A DNA stretch of 64,000 bases, from positions 1 through 64,000 of the forward strand of contig JACUTT010000004.1 of assembly GCA_014859655.1 (NCBI GenBank). Reading direction: 5' to 3'. This stretch comes from Campylobacterales bacterium. Lineage in GTDB: Bacteria; Campylobacterota; Campylobacteria; Campylobacterales; Sulfurimonadaceae. The stretch's first letter is position 1. Each line of letters starts with the position of its first letter. The position numbers and the translations under genes are program-made. The notes beneath the pieces were generated by a model. It was not told the DNA's origin and did not search any database. It saw only the letters and a list, made by a program, of their open reading frames with translations. Positions 44,101-52,600 of the stretch are shown piece after piece.

Positions 44101-44531
44101 GAGCCGAGCCTCTTGCCACAGAGGCAGCAGAAGAGATGCTTTCCGCAGATACTTCAGCAGATGCAGCGCTCTCTTCGGGCTATGATGCCGACATCTTGTT
44201 GGCAAAAAAGAGCTCTTTCGAAAACCGTCTTTTTAAATCGCTGCTTGACGACCTTGGCTACACTTCGGTTGCAGTCGATGGTACACAGGCGCTTCAAGAG
44301 GCATTGCAGACGAAGAAATTCAAGCTTCTTCTTTTTGACAAAGAAACAAGCGGCCTCAATGTTTCAGATATTGCAGCTCTCATAAAAGCCCGCGAGACCG
44401 ATACAGCTCTCGTGCTTATGATCGACCCTGCATTTGAAGCAGAAAAGAGTGATGCGAACTATGTCCATGAGATTATTAAAAATATCGTCAACAAAGACCT
44501 GCTCCGTCTTGTCTTTGAAAAATTTATTTAA
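41178..44531 (+). CDS. NIT-domain hybrid histidine kinase with three receivers
   Basis: A 1117-residue membrane kinase. One membrane helix (about 10-30) is followed by a periplasmic nitrate/nitrite-type (NIT) domain, recognised by DISRERGMTVMYMGNQS, and a second helix (about 310-335). HisKA has SHEIRTPLNGIVGF (His 418), then HATPase motifs LLSNAVKFT and GGTGLGLTISSRF. Receiver 1 (about 645-770) and receiver 3 (about 1005-1117) lack the acidic pair and look degenerate. Receiver 2 (VAEDNLINQ, FMDIQMPVLDG with Asp 841, KPL) is complete. The ligand is suggested, not proven. It stands between the Hpt protein and the response regulator. Confidence 0.85.
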   Translation: MQIGLKARLRLISLFPIFMLIGIASFYVYDSYMGYDSAVKLQSKLEENKKLNELIGDISRERGMTVMYMGNQSEATAESLKSQRSIVDQKVVAYIQHLKSTETLHEHSGEGVCLACKSVKSIESNYNTIKETRPLVDNQNIEFQEIFYDIYGNAQKVIIDQLEGVRNYQLDEKITSIVTTYLILAKAKEFTGSERDFITYALARSTKFDSEELNVWLTLIGKADAINYSALTDPLLKQSLTALFTDEENAELFEDITLERAEIMQAVNDGLYATEAGIWFTMLSEKISLFDEAEQMLLLAMDEKSEIFKQEQLQVLVVAIAIWALAILGAIFGILLSTDIARNIKNLETVLQRVATDTHEGDDMSSSEIASHINLDTSKGTAQAYQLLETIIDQTRKDKEFAMEASEAKSMFLANMSHEIRTPLNGIVGFTELLKDTALHDEQREFVDIIEKSSENLLEIINNILDLSKIESNKLEIEEIVFNAAEEFESAVDVYAVRASEKHIDLGCFIDPELERPIKGDPTKIKEVVINLLSNAVKFTNSGGAITVDIRRIPCEKEGRARIRFSVKDSGIGVTQEQKEKIFDAFSQADSSITRKYGGTGLGLTISSRFVELMGGELDLESEPGQGTTFFFELEFEEIETLNESLRGQFSNINALILESDSKKKVQEKNLREYLDFYGVAYKSFKNLEDLNKLEQKVSYDLMFVDYDYSNEEMLHEYVKHPERTILITKSYYMKKIDSLNLDVFKVIYEPLNASKIRSILEMHDVEEFNRPKTKTIQRRKYDEKTSRFNARALVAEDNLINQKLIKRTLEDIGIEVSLANNGLEAFEKRKNNQFDVIFMDIQMPVLDGVEATQEILEYEEDNNVEHTPIIALTANALKGDRERFMGAGMDEYTTKPLVRSEIISLLNHFIGHKIVDAKAVEKQPEQETEKAPEPRRDLLDDMSLELPEETSFGTDLDDFDFNEEFSGLELEEDRAEPLATEAAEEMLSADTSADAALSSGYDADILLAKKSSFENRLFKSLLDDLGYTSVAVDGTQALQEALQTKKFKLLLFDKETSGLNVSDIAALIKARETDTALVLMIDPAFEAEKSDANYVHEIIKNIVNKDLLRLVFEKFI

Positions 44532-44540
44532 GGCTAAAAC

Positions 44541-44915
44541 ATGAAACAGATAAAAGTGCTTGCAGTGGATGACGATATCATTAACTTGAAACTCCTTAAA
44601 TCGATGCTGATGAAGCTTCCGAATGTCTCAGAAGTCCTCGAAGCCAAAAACGGCGAAGATGGCCTCAAGATCCTGAAGAGCCGAACAGACATTAACCTTA
44701 TTTTGCTCGACATCATCATGCCTATTATGAACGGGATCGAGATGCTCAAAATCGTACGTTCTGACGAGAGTCTCAGCAATATTCCGGTTATTGTGCTGAC
44801 GACAGATGAGACAAAGAAAAGCGAGGCTTTGGAGTGCGGGGCAAATGACTTTATTATGAAACCAGTACGCGAGAAGAATGTATCCGAAAAGATAGCGCGT
44901 CTTATCAACATCTAA
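44541..44915 (+). CDS. Single-domain response regulator (CheY-like)
   Basis: A 124-residue receiver: acidic pair AVDDDIINLKLL, phospho-acceptor LLDIIMPIMNG (Asp near 56), Thr in VLTTDETKKSE and Lys in FIMKPV. All catalytic residues are present. There is no DNA-binding or enzymatic output, so it works by binding a partner, for example at the flagellar motor or as a relay step. It is the last gene of the PAS-Hpt-kinase-regulator set, 9 bp after the kinase. Confidence 0.9.
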   Translation: MKQIKVLAVDDDIINLKLLKSMLMKLPNVSEVLEAKNGEDGLKILKSRTDINLILLDIIMPIMNGIEMLKIVRSDESLSNIPVIVLTTDETKKSEALECGANDFIMKPVREKNVSEKIARLINI

Positions 44916-44925
44916 ACTCTTAAAA

Positions 44926-44946
44926 AGGCAGGCCTTGCGCCTGTCT
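44926..44946. terminator. Hairpin between the response regulator and lon
   Basis: AGGCAGGC and GCCTGTCT pair, with one G-U, around CTTGC in the 34-bp gap between two convergent genes. An A-run on one side and CTTC on the other allow action in both directions. Confidence 0.5.
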
Positions 44947-44949
44947 CTT

Positions 44950-47370
44950 CTAGTCTACTAAAACAATATCCAAAACCTCTTCAACACGTTTGACACCTTT
45001 GATCTGCAGTGCTTCGCGAACCTCTGACGGAATATCTTCCAGATCACGCTCGTAATTCTTTTGGGGAATAAGCACCAGTCTCATGCCGGCGCGATGCGCT
45101 GCGATAAGCTTTTCACGCAGTCCGCCGATGGGAAGAACATCCCCGACCAACGAGGTCTCTCCTGTCATAGCAACATCTGAACGGATCTTTTTGCCGCTGA
45201 GTATGGACGCGATAACGCTTACCATTGCTATACCGGCGCTCGGACCATCTTTTGGCGTTGCTCCGTCGGGCACGTGTATGTGAAGATCATAGCGTCTATA
45301 GACCTCAGAGGCCTCGATCTCGGCCTTGTCGTCACGCTCTTTTATACTCAGCGGAATGTTCTTTTCATCTATCTTGAGCACATTGGTGTCGATGAGTATC
45401 TTTACAAGGCTCATTGCAATGCGTGAGGACTCTTTCATCACATCTCCCAGGCTCCCGGTGATCTGCATCTGCCCCTTGCCTTTGATACGGATGGCTTCGA
45501 GTTTCAAGACATCACCTCCGACGGCTGTCCATGCCAGTCCGTAGACGACACCGACACGGGGAATACTGTCGGTTCTGTCAATCTCAAAGACTGTTTTTTC
45601 GAGAAAATCTTTAAGATTTTTCAAGGAGACTGAGATCTTGTGCAGCTCTGGATTTTCCAAGATCATCTTCGCTGATTTTCGGATGATATCTGCCATGCGG
45701 CGGCGCAGGTTTCGCACGCCTGCCTCGCGGGTGTGCTTGTTGATGATCTCTTCGAGGGCACTTTTTGAGATGGAGAGCTCCGAACTCTTGAGACCGTGTT
45801 TTTTCAGCTCCTGAGGAAGGAGGTAGCGCTTGGCGATCTCGAACTTCTCCTGAGGCGTGTAGGAGCTGACAAATATAAACTCCATCCTGTCGCGCAGAGG
45901 TGCGGGAATACTGCCGACATCATTGGCCGTCGCGATAAATATCGACTTAGAGAGGTCCAGATTGAAGTTGAGATAGTAATCTCTGAAACTCTTGTTCTGC
46001 TCCGGATCGAGTATCTCCAGCAGTGCCGATGTCGGATCGCCCCGCTGTGAGCGCCCCACCTTGTCGATCTCATCCAAAACGATGACAGGGTTCATCTTTT
46101 TCGCATCAATCAGACCCTGCACGATACGTCCCGGCATAGCACCCACGTAGGTGCGTCTGTGACCCCGCAGTTCGTTTACATCTTCGAGCCCGCCCAAGGC
46201 AATGCGCACAAGCGGACGTTTCAGCGCTTCGGCTATGGAGTTTGCCAAAGAGGTCTTTCCGACCCCAGGAGGGCCCGCGAAGCACAAAATAGCGCCGTGT
46301 GCCTCTTTTTCGCTGATGCCGCGCAGCTCCAGAAGCTCTTTGACGGAGAAGTACTCGACGATGCGGTCTTTGGGCTTTTTCAATGAGTAGTGGTCTTTTT
46401 CTAGCTGCTTTTCAACCTCTTCGATCTTCAGAGGTTTTTTGGCCATCTCGCCGTAGGGGAGCTCAAGTACCCACTCCAGATAGGTCTGTATCATCCCTGC
46501 GTCCGAGGAGTCGGGGTGCATGCGCGCGAAGCGCTCGAGCTGTTTATGCACCTCTTTGTAGGCATCCTCGCCCATGGATTTTTTCTTCTTCTCGAGCTTG
46601 ACTCGGTACTCTTCGATCTCCTCTTCGCGTTGCGTGTCGGAGCCTAGTTCGCGCTGGATCTGTTTGAGCTGTTCTTTGAGGAAATACTCCTTGTTCACCT
46701 TCTCGATGCGGTTGTGCACTTTTGAACGGATCTCTTTTTGGAGCTTGTTAGCTTCTATCTCGCCGCTGAGCGCGTCGATAAGTTTGAGGTAGCGGTTCTC
46801 TAGATTCTCTTCTACAAAGAGCTCAAAGGCCAACTCTTTTCTCAGTTTTATAGAGCTGCAGATCAGATCCGCAATACGGCCATGCTCATGGTTCTCTTCG
46901 ATGGTGCGCAAAAGGTCAGGCGGGAAATAGCTGCTTACCTGTGAGAGCATACGCACTTTTTCGCGCACAATCTCCAAGACCGCGTCCATCTTCAGGGTGT
47001 TCTCCACGCTGCTTTCGATGATATCAACATTGGCAAGCATCGGGTCATGTTCGATTTCTTTGATCACCTTGCCTCGTGCAAGTCCTTGAAAAAGCACCTT
47101 TACGCGGCCATCAGGAAGAGAGACCTTGCGCATGATCGAGCCGATAACGCCCGCATTGTAGATCCCGTCAAAATCGCGTGAACCCTCTTCATCAGGAAGG
47201 GTCGGGCAGACAAGAACCAGCGAGTTGTTCTCTATCGCTATAGCAGCGGCCTGGATGTTTTTCTCGTCGCTCAAGAAGAGTGGAGAGATCATAAACGGAT
47301 ATAAAAAAAGTTCATCTTCCGCAATAACTGGAATAATTGCTGGGAAAGAACTGTAGTGACTTAGTTGCAT
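44950..47370 (-). CDS. lon: ATP-dependent protease Lon
   Basis: Lon degrades damaged and regulatory proteins in the cytoplasm. The 806 residues show the LON substrate domain (about 10-205), a coiled-coil stretch, the AAA+ domain with CFAGPPGVGKTSLANSIAEA (near 355-374) and VIVLDEIDKVGRS, and the Ser-Lys protease domain with DGPSAGIAMVSVIAS (catalytic Ser near 685) and GLREKLIAAHRAG (Lys). The length is normal. It is followed, in the upstream direction, by bamD 25 bp away on the same strand. Confidence 0.96.
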   Translation of the reverse strand: MQLSHYSSFPAIIPVIAEDELFLYPFMISPLFLSDEKNIQAAAIAIENNSLVLVCPTLPDEEGSRDFDGIYNAGVIGSIMRKVSLPDGRVKVLFQGLARGKVIKEIEHDPMLANVDIIESSVENTLKMDAVLEIVREKVRMLSQVSSYFPPDLLRTIEENHEHGRIADLICSSIKLRKELAFELFVEENLENRYLKLIDALSGEIEANKLQKEIRSKVHNRIEKVNKEYFLKEQLKQIQRELGSDTQREEEIEEYRVKLEKKKKSMGEDAYKEVHKQLERFARMHPDSSDAGMIQTYLEWVLELPYGEMAKKPLKIEEVEKQLEKDHYSLKKPKDRIVEYFSVKELLELRGISEKEAHGAILCFAGPPGVGKTSLANSIAEALKRPLVRIALGGLEDVNELRGHRRTYVGAMPGRIVQGLIDAKKMNPVIVLDEIDKVGRSQRGDPTSALLEILDPEQNKSFRDYYLNFNLDLSKSIFIATANDVGSIPAPLRDRMEFIFVSSYTPQEKFEIAKRYLLPQELKKHGLKSSELSISKSALEEIINKHTREAGVRNLRRRMADIIRKSAKMILENPELHKISVSLKNLKDFLEKTVFEIDRTDSIPRVGVVYGLAWTAVGGDVLKLEAIRIKGKGQMQITGSLGDVMKESSRIAMSLVKILIDTNVLKIDEKNIPLSIKERDDKAEIEASEVYRRYDLHIHVPDGATPKDGPSAGIAMVSVIASILSGKKIRSDVAMTGETSLVGDVLPIGGLREKLIAAHRAGMRLVLIPQKNYERDLEDIPSEVREALQIKGVKRVEEVLDIVLVD

Positions 47371-47395
47371 ATATTTTCCTCTTATAGTAATAAAA

Positions 47396-48121
47396 TTATT
47401 CTTTTATATTTCCCTGCGTATCCTGTGCCATGACACTTCTGGTCTCAGGAATCCAAGAAGCATACCAGCTGGCCGTACCGTCTCCTTCAAAGATCTCTCT
47501 GTACCATGACGTATCAGGCGGTCTCACCTCGTCCCAGTTGATCCAGCTCTCCTGCTCTTTCTGGGCATAAAAAGCTTGGGCCTTAGGCTTGTCTATTCTG
47601 CCATAAAGAGAGGAGATCGTCTGGTTTAGATTTGCACGCGCTAGATAAAGCCTTACTAGCATCGTGTCCACTGCCGGCAGATAATAGGAGCCGTAATAGG
47701 TCTGTTTAAAATTTTCTCCCTCTTTGAGCGCGTTATTGATAAGCGTCTGATCGCGGCGCGGATTGGGAAGGGCCATGAATTTTGCACGCATCTTTAAAAA
47801 GGATGCAAACTCTCTCTCATTAGCGGAGGCAAAACGACGGATATACTCATCCAAAAAGTGCTCCGCCAGCATATATTCGCCCGCTTCCATATGGGCCTGC
47901 GCCATGATCATCGTCGCTTCACGCAGCAAAGGCGAGCCGATATGCTCGCTTTGAAGTGATGAGAAATAGCCGTCCGCTTTTTCCAAGGAGGCATTGGCCA
48001 CCGCATCAATCATTTTTTCATACCAGTACACCGCAGGTTTGTTGTACTCGGCTATCTCTTTGCCGCAGCCAACAAAAAAAGTCAACACAATAAAAATCAT
48101 TGCGGAAATTCTAAATCTCAT
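47396..48121 (-). CDS. bamD: BamD outer-membrane assembly lipoprotein
   Basis: BamD is the essential lipoprotein partner of BamA in inserting outer-membrane proteins. The 241 residues start with a lipoprotein signal (FIVLTFFVGC, Cys 19), then GKEIAEYNKPAVYWYEKMID and TPR-type helices (LEKADGYFSSLQSEH, AEHFLDEYIRRFASANEREF). ALPNPRRDQTLINNAL is the BamD-like middle segment. It is placed upstream of lon on the same strand with 25 bp between them, as in several Campylobacterota genomes. Confidence 0.83.
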   Translation of the reverse strand: MRFRISAMIFIVLTFFVGCGKEIAEYNKPAVYWYEKMIDAVANASLEKADGYFSSLQSEHIGSPLLREATMIMAQAHMEAGEYMLAEHFLDEYIRRFASANEREFASFLKMRAKFMALPNPRRDQTLINNALKEGENFKQTYYGSYYLPAVDTMLVRLYLARANLNQTISSLYGRIDKPKAQAFYAQKEQESWINWDEVRPPDTSWYREIFEGDGTASWYASWIPETRSVMAQDTQGNIKE

Positions 48122-48255
48122 CGTTTATCCTTATTAAAAGAAGGATGATTTTAGCCAAGTCGGAGTTAGGAAGAGTTTAAAATAAATTCCAATTCTTGCC
48201 TTTTAATAGTTGTACTGCTACAATACCCGACAAACTATACGATACAAGGCAATCT

Positions 48256-48681
48256 ATGCTATTTGAGCTAAAGCTCCCTCTTTTGGGATTTGAGTCGATC
48301 AAACAGATGAAACTTACAAAAATTGACGATATATTCATGCAGCTTGAAAATGTTACAAACAAGGGAAAACCCTCATTTACGCTTATCGACCCCTTTGTTT
48401 TAAAGCCCTACGAGATCGAGATACCCGAATCCGTCCAGACACTTTTAGAGATCAATGAAAGCTCAAATATTTTGATATACAACATCGTTGTTATTCAACA
48501 GCCTCTGGAAAAATCAGCCATAAACTTTATCGCGCCTCTGATCTTCAACACAGACAACCTGACCATGGCACAGACCATACTTGATGGAAAAAGCGCGCAT
48601 GGACACGGCATGGCCGAGTGTATCTGCGACTTTATGAACAAAGACGAGAAGAAGAACAAAAAGGAGAGTGACCATGTCTAA
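48256..48681 (+). CDS. fliW: Flagellar assembly factor FliW
   Basis: FliW binds flagellin and the translation repressor CsrA, linking flagellin synthesis to export. The 141 residues show LPLLGFESIKQMKLTKID, FTLIDPFVLKPYEIEIP and NFIAPLIFNTDNLTMAQTIL, all typical. ATG at 48256 follows AAGG; codons further upstream are unlike the family. The end overlaps proC by eight bases. A TACAAT box lies 30 bp upstream. No csrA is seen in the window. Confidence 0.9.
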   Translation: MLFELKLPLLGFESIKQMKLTKIDDIFMQLENVTNKGKPSFTLIDPFVLKPYEIEIPESVQTLLEINESSNILIYNIVVIQQPLEKSAINFIAPLIFNTDNLTMAQTILDGKSAHGHGMAECICDFMNKDEKKNKKESDHV

Positions 48682-49438
48682 AACGATCACGTTTATCGGC
48701 AACGGAAACATGGCACTTGCTATAGCGCAGGGGCTTAAACATAACTATGAAATAGAGGTCGTCGGACGCACACCTGCAAACCTTGAAAAGTTTGAAAAAG
48801 CCCTGGGAAAAAGCATTCAAAAGCATGCGCTGAAGGGCTTTGACATCTCCGGCAAAACAGTCATCTTTGGAGTAAAACCCCAAAACCTTACAGAGGTCTC
48901 CGCCCAGCTTCAAGGAAGTGCCGAAACGCTCTACTCGATCTTGGCAGGCACCACGCTTCAGAGCCTCAGAAGTGCTATCAAGGCCAAAAGCCATGTTCGC
49001 GCCATGCCCAATATGGCCGCCTCCGTGCAAAAGTCGATGACGACCCTGACAGGGGATGCAAGCGTGCAAGAAGAGGCGCTTTCCATCTTCTCTGCTATAG
49101 GAAAAGCCCACTGGCTAGGAAGCGAAAAAGAGATCGACGTCGCAACTGCGCTGGCAGGAAGCGGACCCGCCTACCTGGCGCTGATCGCCGAAGCCCTTGC
49201 CGACGGCGCGGTCAACCAGGGGCTCAAACGCGTCGATGCTATGGCTGTCATGCGGGGACTTTTTGAAGGTTTCGGCGCACTTATCCAAGAGCAGCACCCT
49301 GCCCTCTTAAAAGACACGATAATGAGTCCCGGCGGCACAACCGCAGCCGGATACGCGGCCCTGGAAAACGGCAATGTCAGAAATGCCTGCATCCAGGCAA
49401 TTGCCAAGGCGAACGAACGTGCCAAGGCACTTTCGTAA
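48674..49438 (+). CDS. proC: Pyrroline-5-carboxylate reductase
   Basis: ProC makes proline from pyrroline-5-carboxylate with NAD(P)H. The 254 residues begin with the Rossmann motif TITFIGNGNMALAIAQGL, then VRAMPNMAASVQKSMTTL, AGSGPAYLALIAEALADGAV and the signature SPGGTTAAGYAALENGNVR. The length is slightly under the usual 265-275. ATG at 48674 is preferred over an in-frame GTG six bases upstream because AGGAGAG is correctly spaced. It is coupled to fliW by overlap. Confidence 0.94.
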   Translation: MSKTITFIGNGNMALAIAQGLKHNYEIEVVGRTPANLEKFEKALGKSIQKHALKGFDISGKTVIFGVKPQNLTEVSAQLQGSAETLYSILAGTTLQSLRSAIKAKSHVRAMPNMAASVQKSMTTLTGDASVQEEALSIFSAIGKAHWLGSEKEIDVATALAGSGPAYLALIAEALADGAVNQGLKRVDAMAVMRGLFEGFGALIQEQHPALLKDTIMSPGGTTAAGYAALENGNVRNACIQAIAKANERAKALS

Positions 49439-49543
49439 ACCATCGGTAAACCAAGAGTAAACCCTCGGATAACGCCCCCTCCTAAATAAACTTTTCTAAT
49501 ATCAGAGCCCTCTTCTTAACATAGATTGAAGTATATTTGTGGG

Positions 49544-49549
49544 TATAAT
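49544..49549 (+). promoter_or_regulatory. -10 box of the pseudopilin cluster
   Basis: TATAAT preceded by GGG, 70 bp before the start of the large secreted protein. With no other promoter seen inside, it may drive the whole four-gene set. Confidence 0.5.
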
Positions 49550-49618
49550 AAGTCAACACAATTCTCACACATTCAGGCTGAGTCCTCTTTGTGAGTGCAG
49601 CAAAACAAGGATTGGCTT

Positions 49619-52600
49619 ATGAAACGATTTTTGACCTTTATTTTCTTTTTCACGCTCTCTTCGGAATTAATTTATGCCGACATCGAGCCGGACAATAGCT
49701 CGTGCATCGGCGAGGAAATCATAACTGAACTTCACGGAACAACCGTGCAGGTGACGCACTCTGTCGCGGGTAAGGTTTTGGCCGATACCGACGAATTTGA
49801 CCACTATACCTTTAAGCCTGCGAGTTCAGGGAAATTTGTTGTCTCCTACAGCTCTACTGAAAACAGCGACTTTGCCGTAACCGCTGTCACCGACTGTTCT
49901 ACCAACAGCAATGTTCTTGTCAGCAATGCAAAAACATTAGCAGACACTACCATTACCGTTGCCAGCGGAAAAACAGTACATATCTACATCAAAAGACGCT
50001 CCAATAAGAGTGCCGACTACACTTTCTCTATGGTCTGGACGCCCGACGCTATTATCGCCCCCGAGATCGATACTCCCGACGATTGCAGCACAACAGGTGC
50101 GAGCAGCGGGCAGCGCGACTTCTGTCGGCGTTCAAGCTTGATCACGCGCGGCGGGATGGTCACTATCGGAAACACTGTTTTGGTACCGCCAGATCCGAAC
50201 ACTCAGGACTGCTCAGCTTACTCTAACGGCGATTTTATCTCCGATTTCTCCACATCAAACGCTGATGCCAATCTCTGCTCATACAAACTTCTTCCCGGGA
50301 AAAACTCCACCTCCGCAAGACTGACCCTTCCTGATGCGGCGAACAGCGAGATCCTTTTCGCCGGACTTTACTGGCAGTCGATCGTTCCCGATACGGCGCT
50401 AAGCAGTTTGACCGGAATGAATGTTCATATTCAAAACGAGGATGCCACAGGAGGAGGGGCCGGGCTCAAAGCCGTGACTGTTGATAAACTTGACTACGAA
50501 TTAGGTGCCGGTCGAACCGGTTTCTACTCTTATGCCGCATTTTCAAATATCACCTCTGTCTTTACTGCCAATAATTGGACGGAGGGGAATATCATCGTAG
50601 AAGGTATCCCCTCCTACCAGGGTAACATTCCTGTTTTAGGAAACTACGGTGCATGGTCGCTTGTCGTCATCTACAAAGACCCGCAGCAGCCGCTTAAAAA
50701 CTTCTCCGTATTTGACGGCTGGAAAATCGTCAAAGGGGCGGTTAACACTGAATTCTCGGACTTGGAGATAGGTATACAAGGATTTTACACTCCAAAAGTC
50801 GGCTCCATAAACTCATCTGTATCGATTTTTGTAGCGGAAGGCGACAAATATATCTCAGGCGACGATCTGACCATCGTTAATGAACTCACCGGTACTCAAG
50901 TCAGCCTGGGTACGCAAAACTCAAGCATCGACAATGTCCCAATACGAGAGCCCTTCTTGATCAATAACAACGGCATAGATATCCATACCTACTCCGTGGG
51001 AGATTATTTGCAAAACCAACAGAGCTTTGTGCGCTTCCATTTTAAAAATACCACAAATAGCACCGACACCCACTGGCCCTCTATGATAGCTTTTGAGACG
51101 GACATCTATGAGCCCAGCTTCTGTTATGATTATGCCTACTCTCAAAACAGCTCCTTCTTTACCAATGAGAACAACGGAACAGAGCCACCCAGGATTGAAG
51201 GCGATCCGGTTCAAGCAAATGATTTGGTCACTGTCAATTTATATGTCAGAAACCTTGAAGACTCTGATATAGAGGCAAGGAATGTCTTAATTGATATCAC
51301 TGACATCAACACCAGCCAGGCCGTCTACTCGAGAGATTCGGTGAAACTCACCTATCCGAACTCTATTTTCCCGCTTGCGGTTGATGACACAGATTTTGTA
51401 GTCGGCGACAGCTTCGTCAAGGGCATAGACATCGGGAGTGTGCGTGGGAAGGATTATTTCTATGCACATTATGAGCTGATGCCCTCCGTCACGACGATCG
51501 ACATGCCTATCAACGCAACGATGCGCTATGACCTGGTCTTCTCCGACGGAACTGTTATCCCCTTTGAATCCACCCTGGGAGGCGAAAAACTGCCCATGTG
51601 TGGCGGGGCGAGCTCTAACTATAGCCCTACTTGGAGTATCTTTGATATTGTCGATGCCAATCTCTACAGCACTGGTAACAAAAAATACAATATCCCGACC
51701 CAGGTTGCAAGACGCCCCGGCTACTTCAATCTTGTCTCCTTTGAACCCGCTGATCTGACCACGCACAAGCCCGTCAGCACTATTGTTGCGGTCGAGCTTA
51801 TCGATGCAGGGGCCTACCACGTCACCTCGGCCTCCTGTTCCGAAACCTCCTCTTCCATCTCAGGAAAGATATGGATCACCTTCGGTACCGGTGCTGGCGG
51901 CGGCGAACCATCGGATGTAGAGACACTCAATATCGCCGCTGCGATCAGCGGCGGACTGATTATGCAGCACCCGAATTATCCGATTGCGAGTCCAGAGGAC
52001 TTCTACTCGGTTGCACGAAAAAATGCTGCCTTTAGAATCAGCTACAACGTCGCCAATGACGACGGGGAAGAGCTTGTTCAGCTTGGCGGTGGCGATAACG
52101 CTTGGCAGATCTTGAACTTTACCAAGCTTGTCCAGGACATCGGCGAATGCTCCTCTCCCGTTCTCTTTAATCCCAACAGCGACCAGCTCACCACCCAGGT
52201 AGCGGCCGTATGCGGCAACAGCGGAGGCGTAGGCGGCTCGGCCTTGAACAACTGGCAGCTCGCACGCTGCCAGGAGTGTATCTATGGCTACAGAACAAAA
52301 TATGTCTGTTCACGCGATAACTTTGCCATCCGTCCCGAAGCGCTGGACGTAAAAATATTTGACCGCCCGCAAGAAGCAGGCCCCGAAGTGCAACTGGAAA
52401 AAGTCTCCAATGCTGCCGTAGGCTATATTTACAAGTATGACATTACAGCGACAAGCCACACTTCCAATCTGCCCACAATAGGCTATACCCAGTATTTCAA
52501 TGACGGCACCGATGCCAACCTCTCTTTTGAATGGTCACCTCTGCCCGGACGTGATGTTTCAGGCTGTAATGATACAGATCACCAATCTCCCTTTTTGTAC

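Noticed and set aside
49439..49618. Small gene between proC and the large secreted protein
   Set aside because: No frame with a ribosome site or protein-like content; the gap holds a promoter only.
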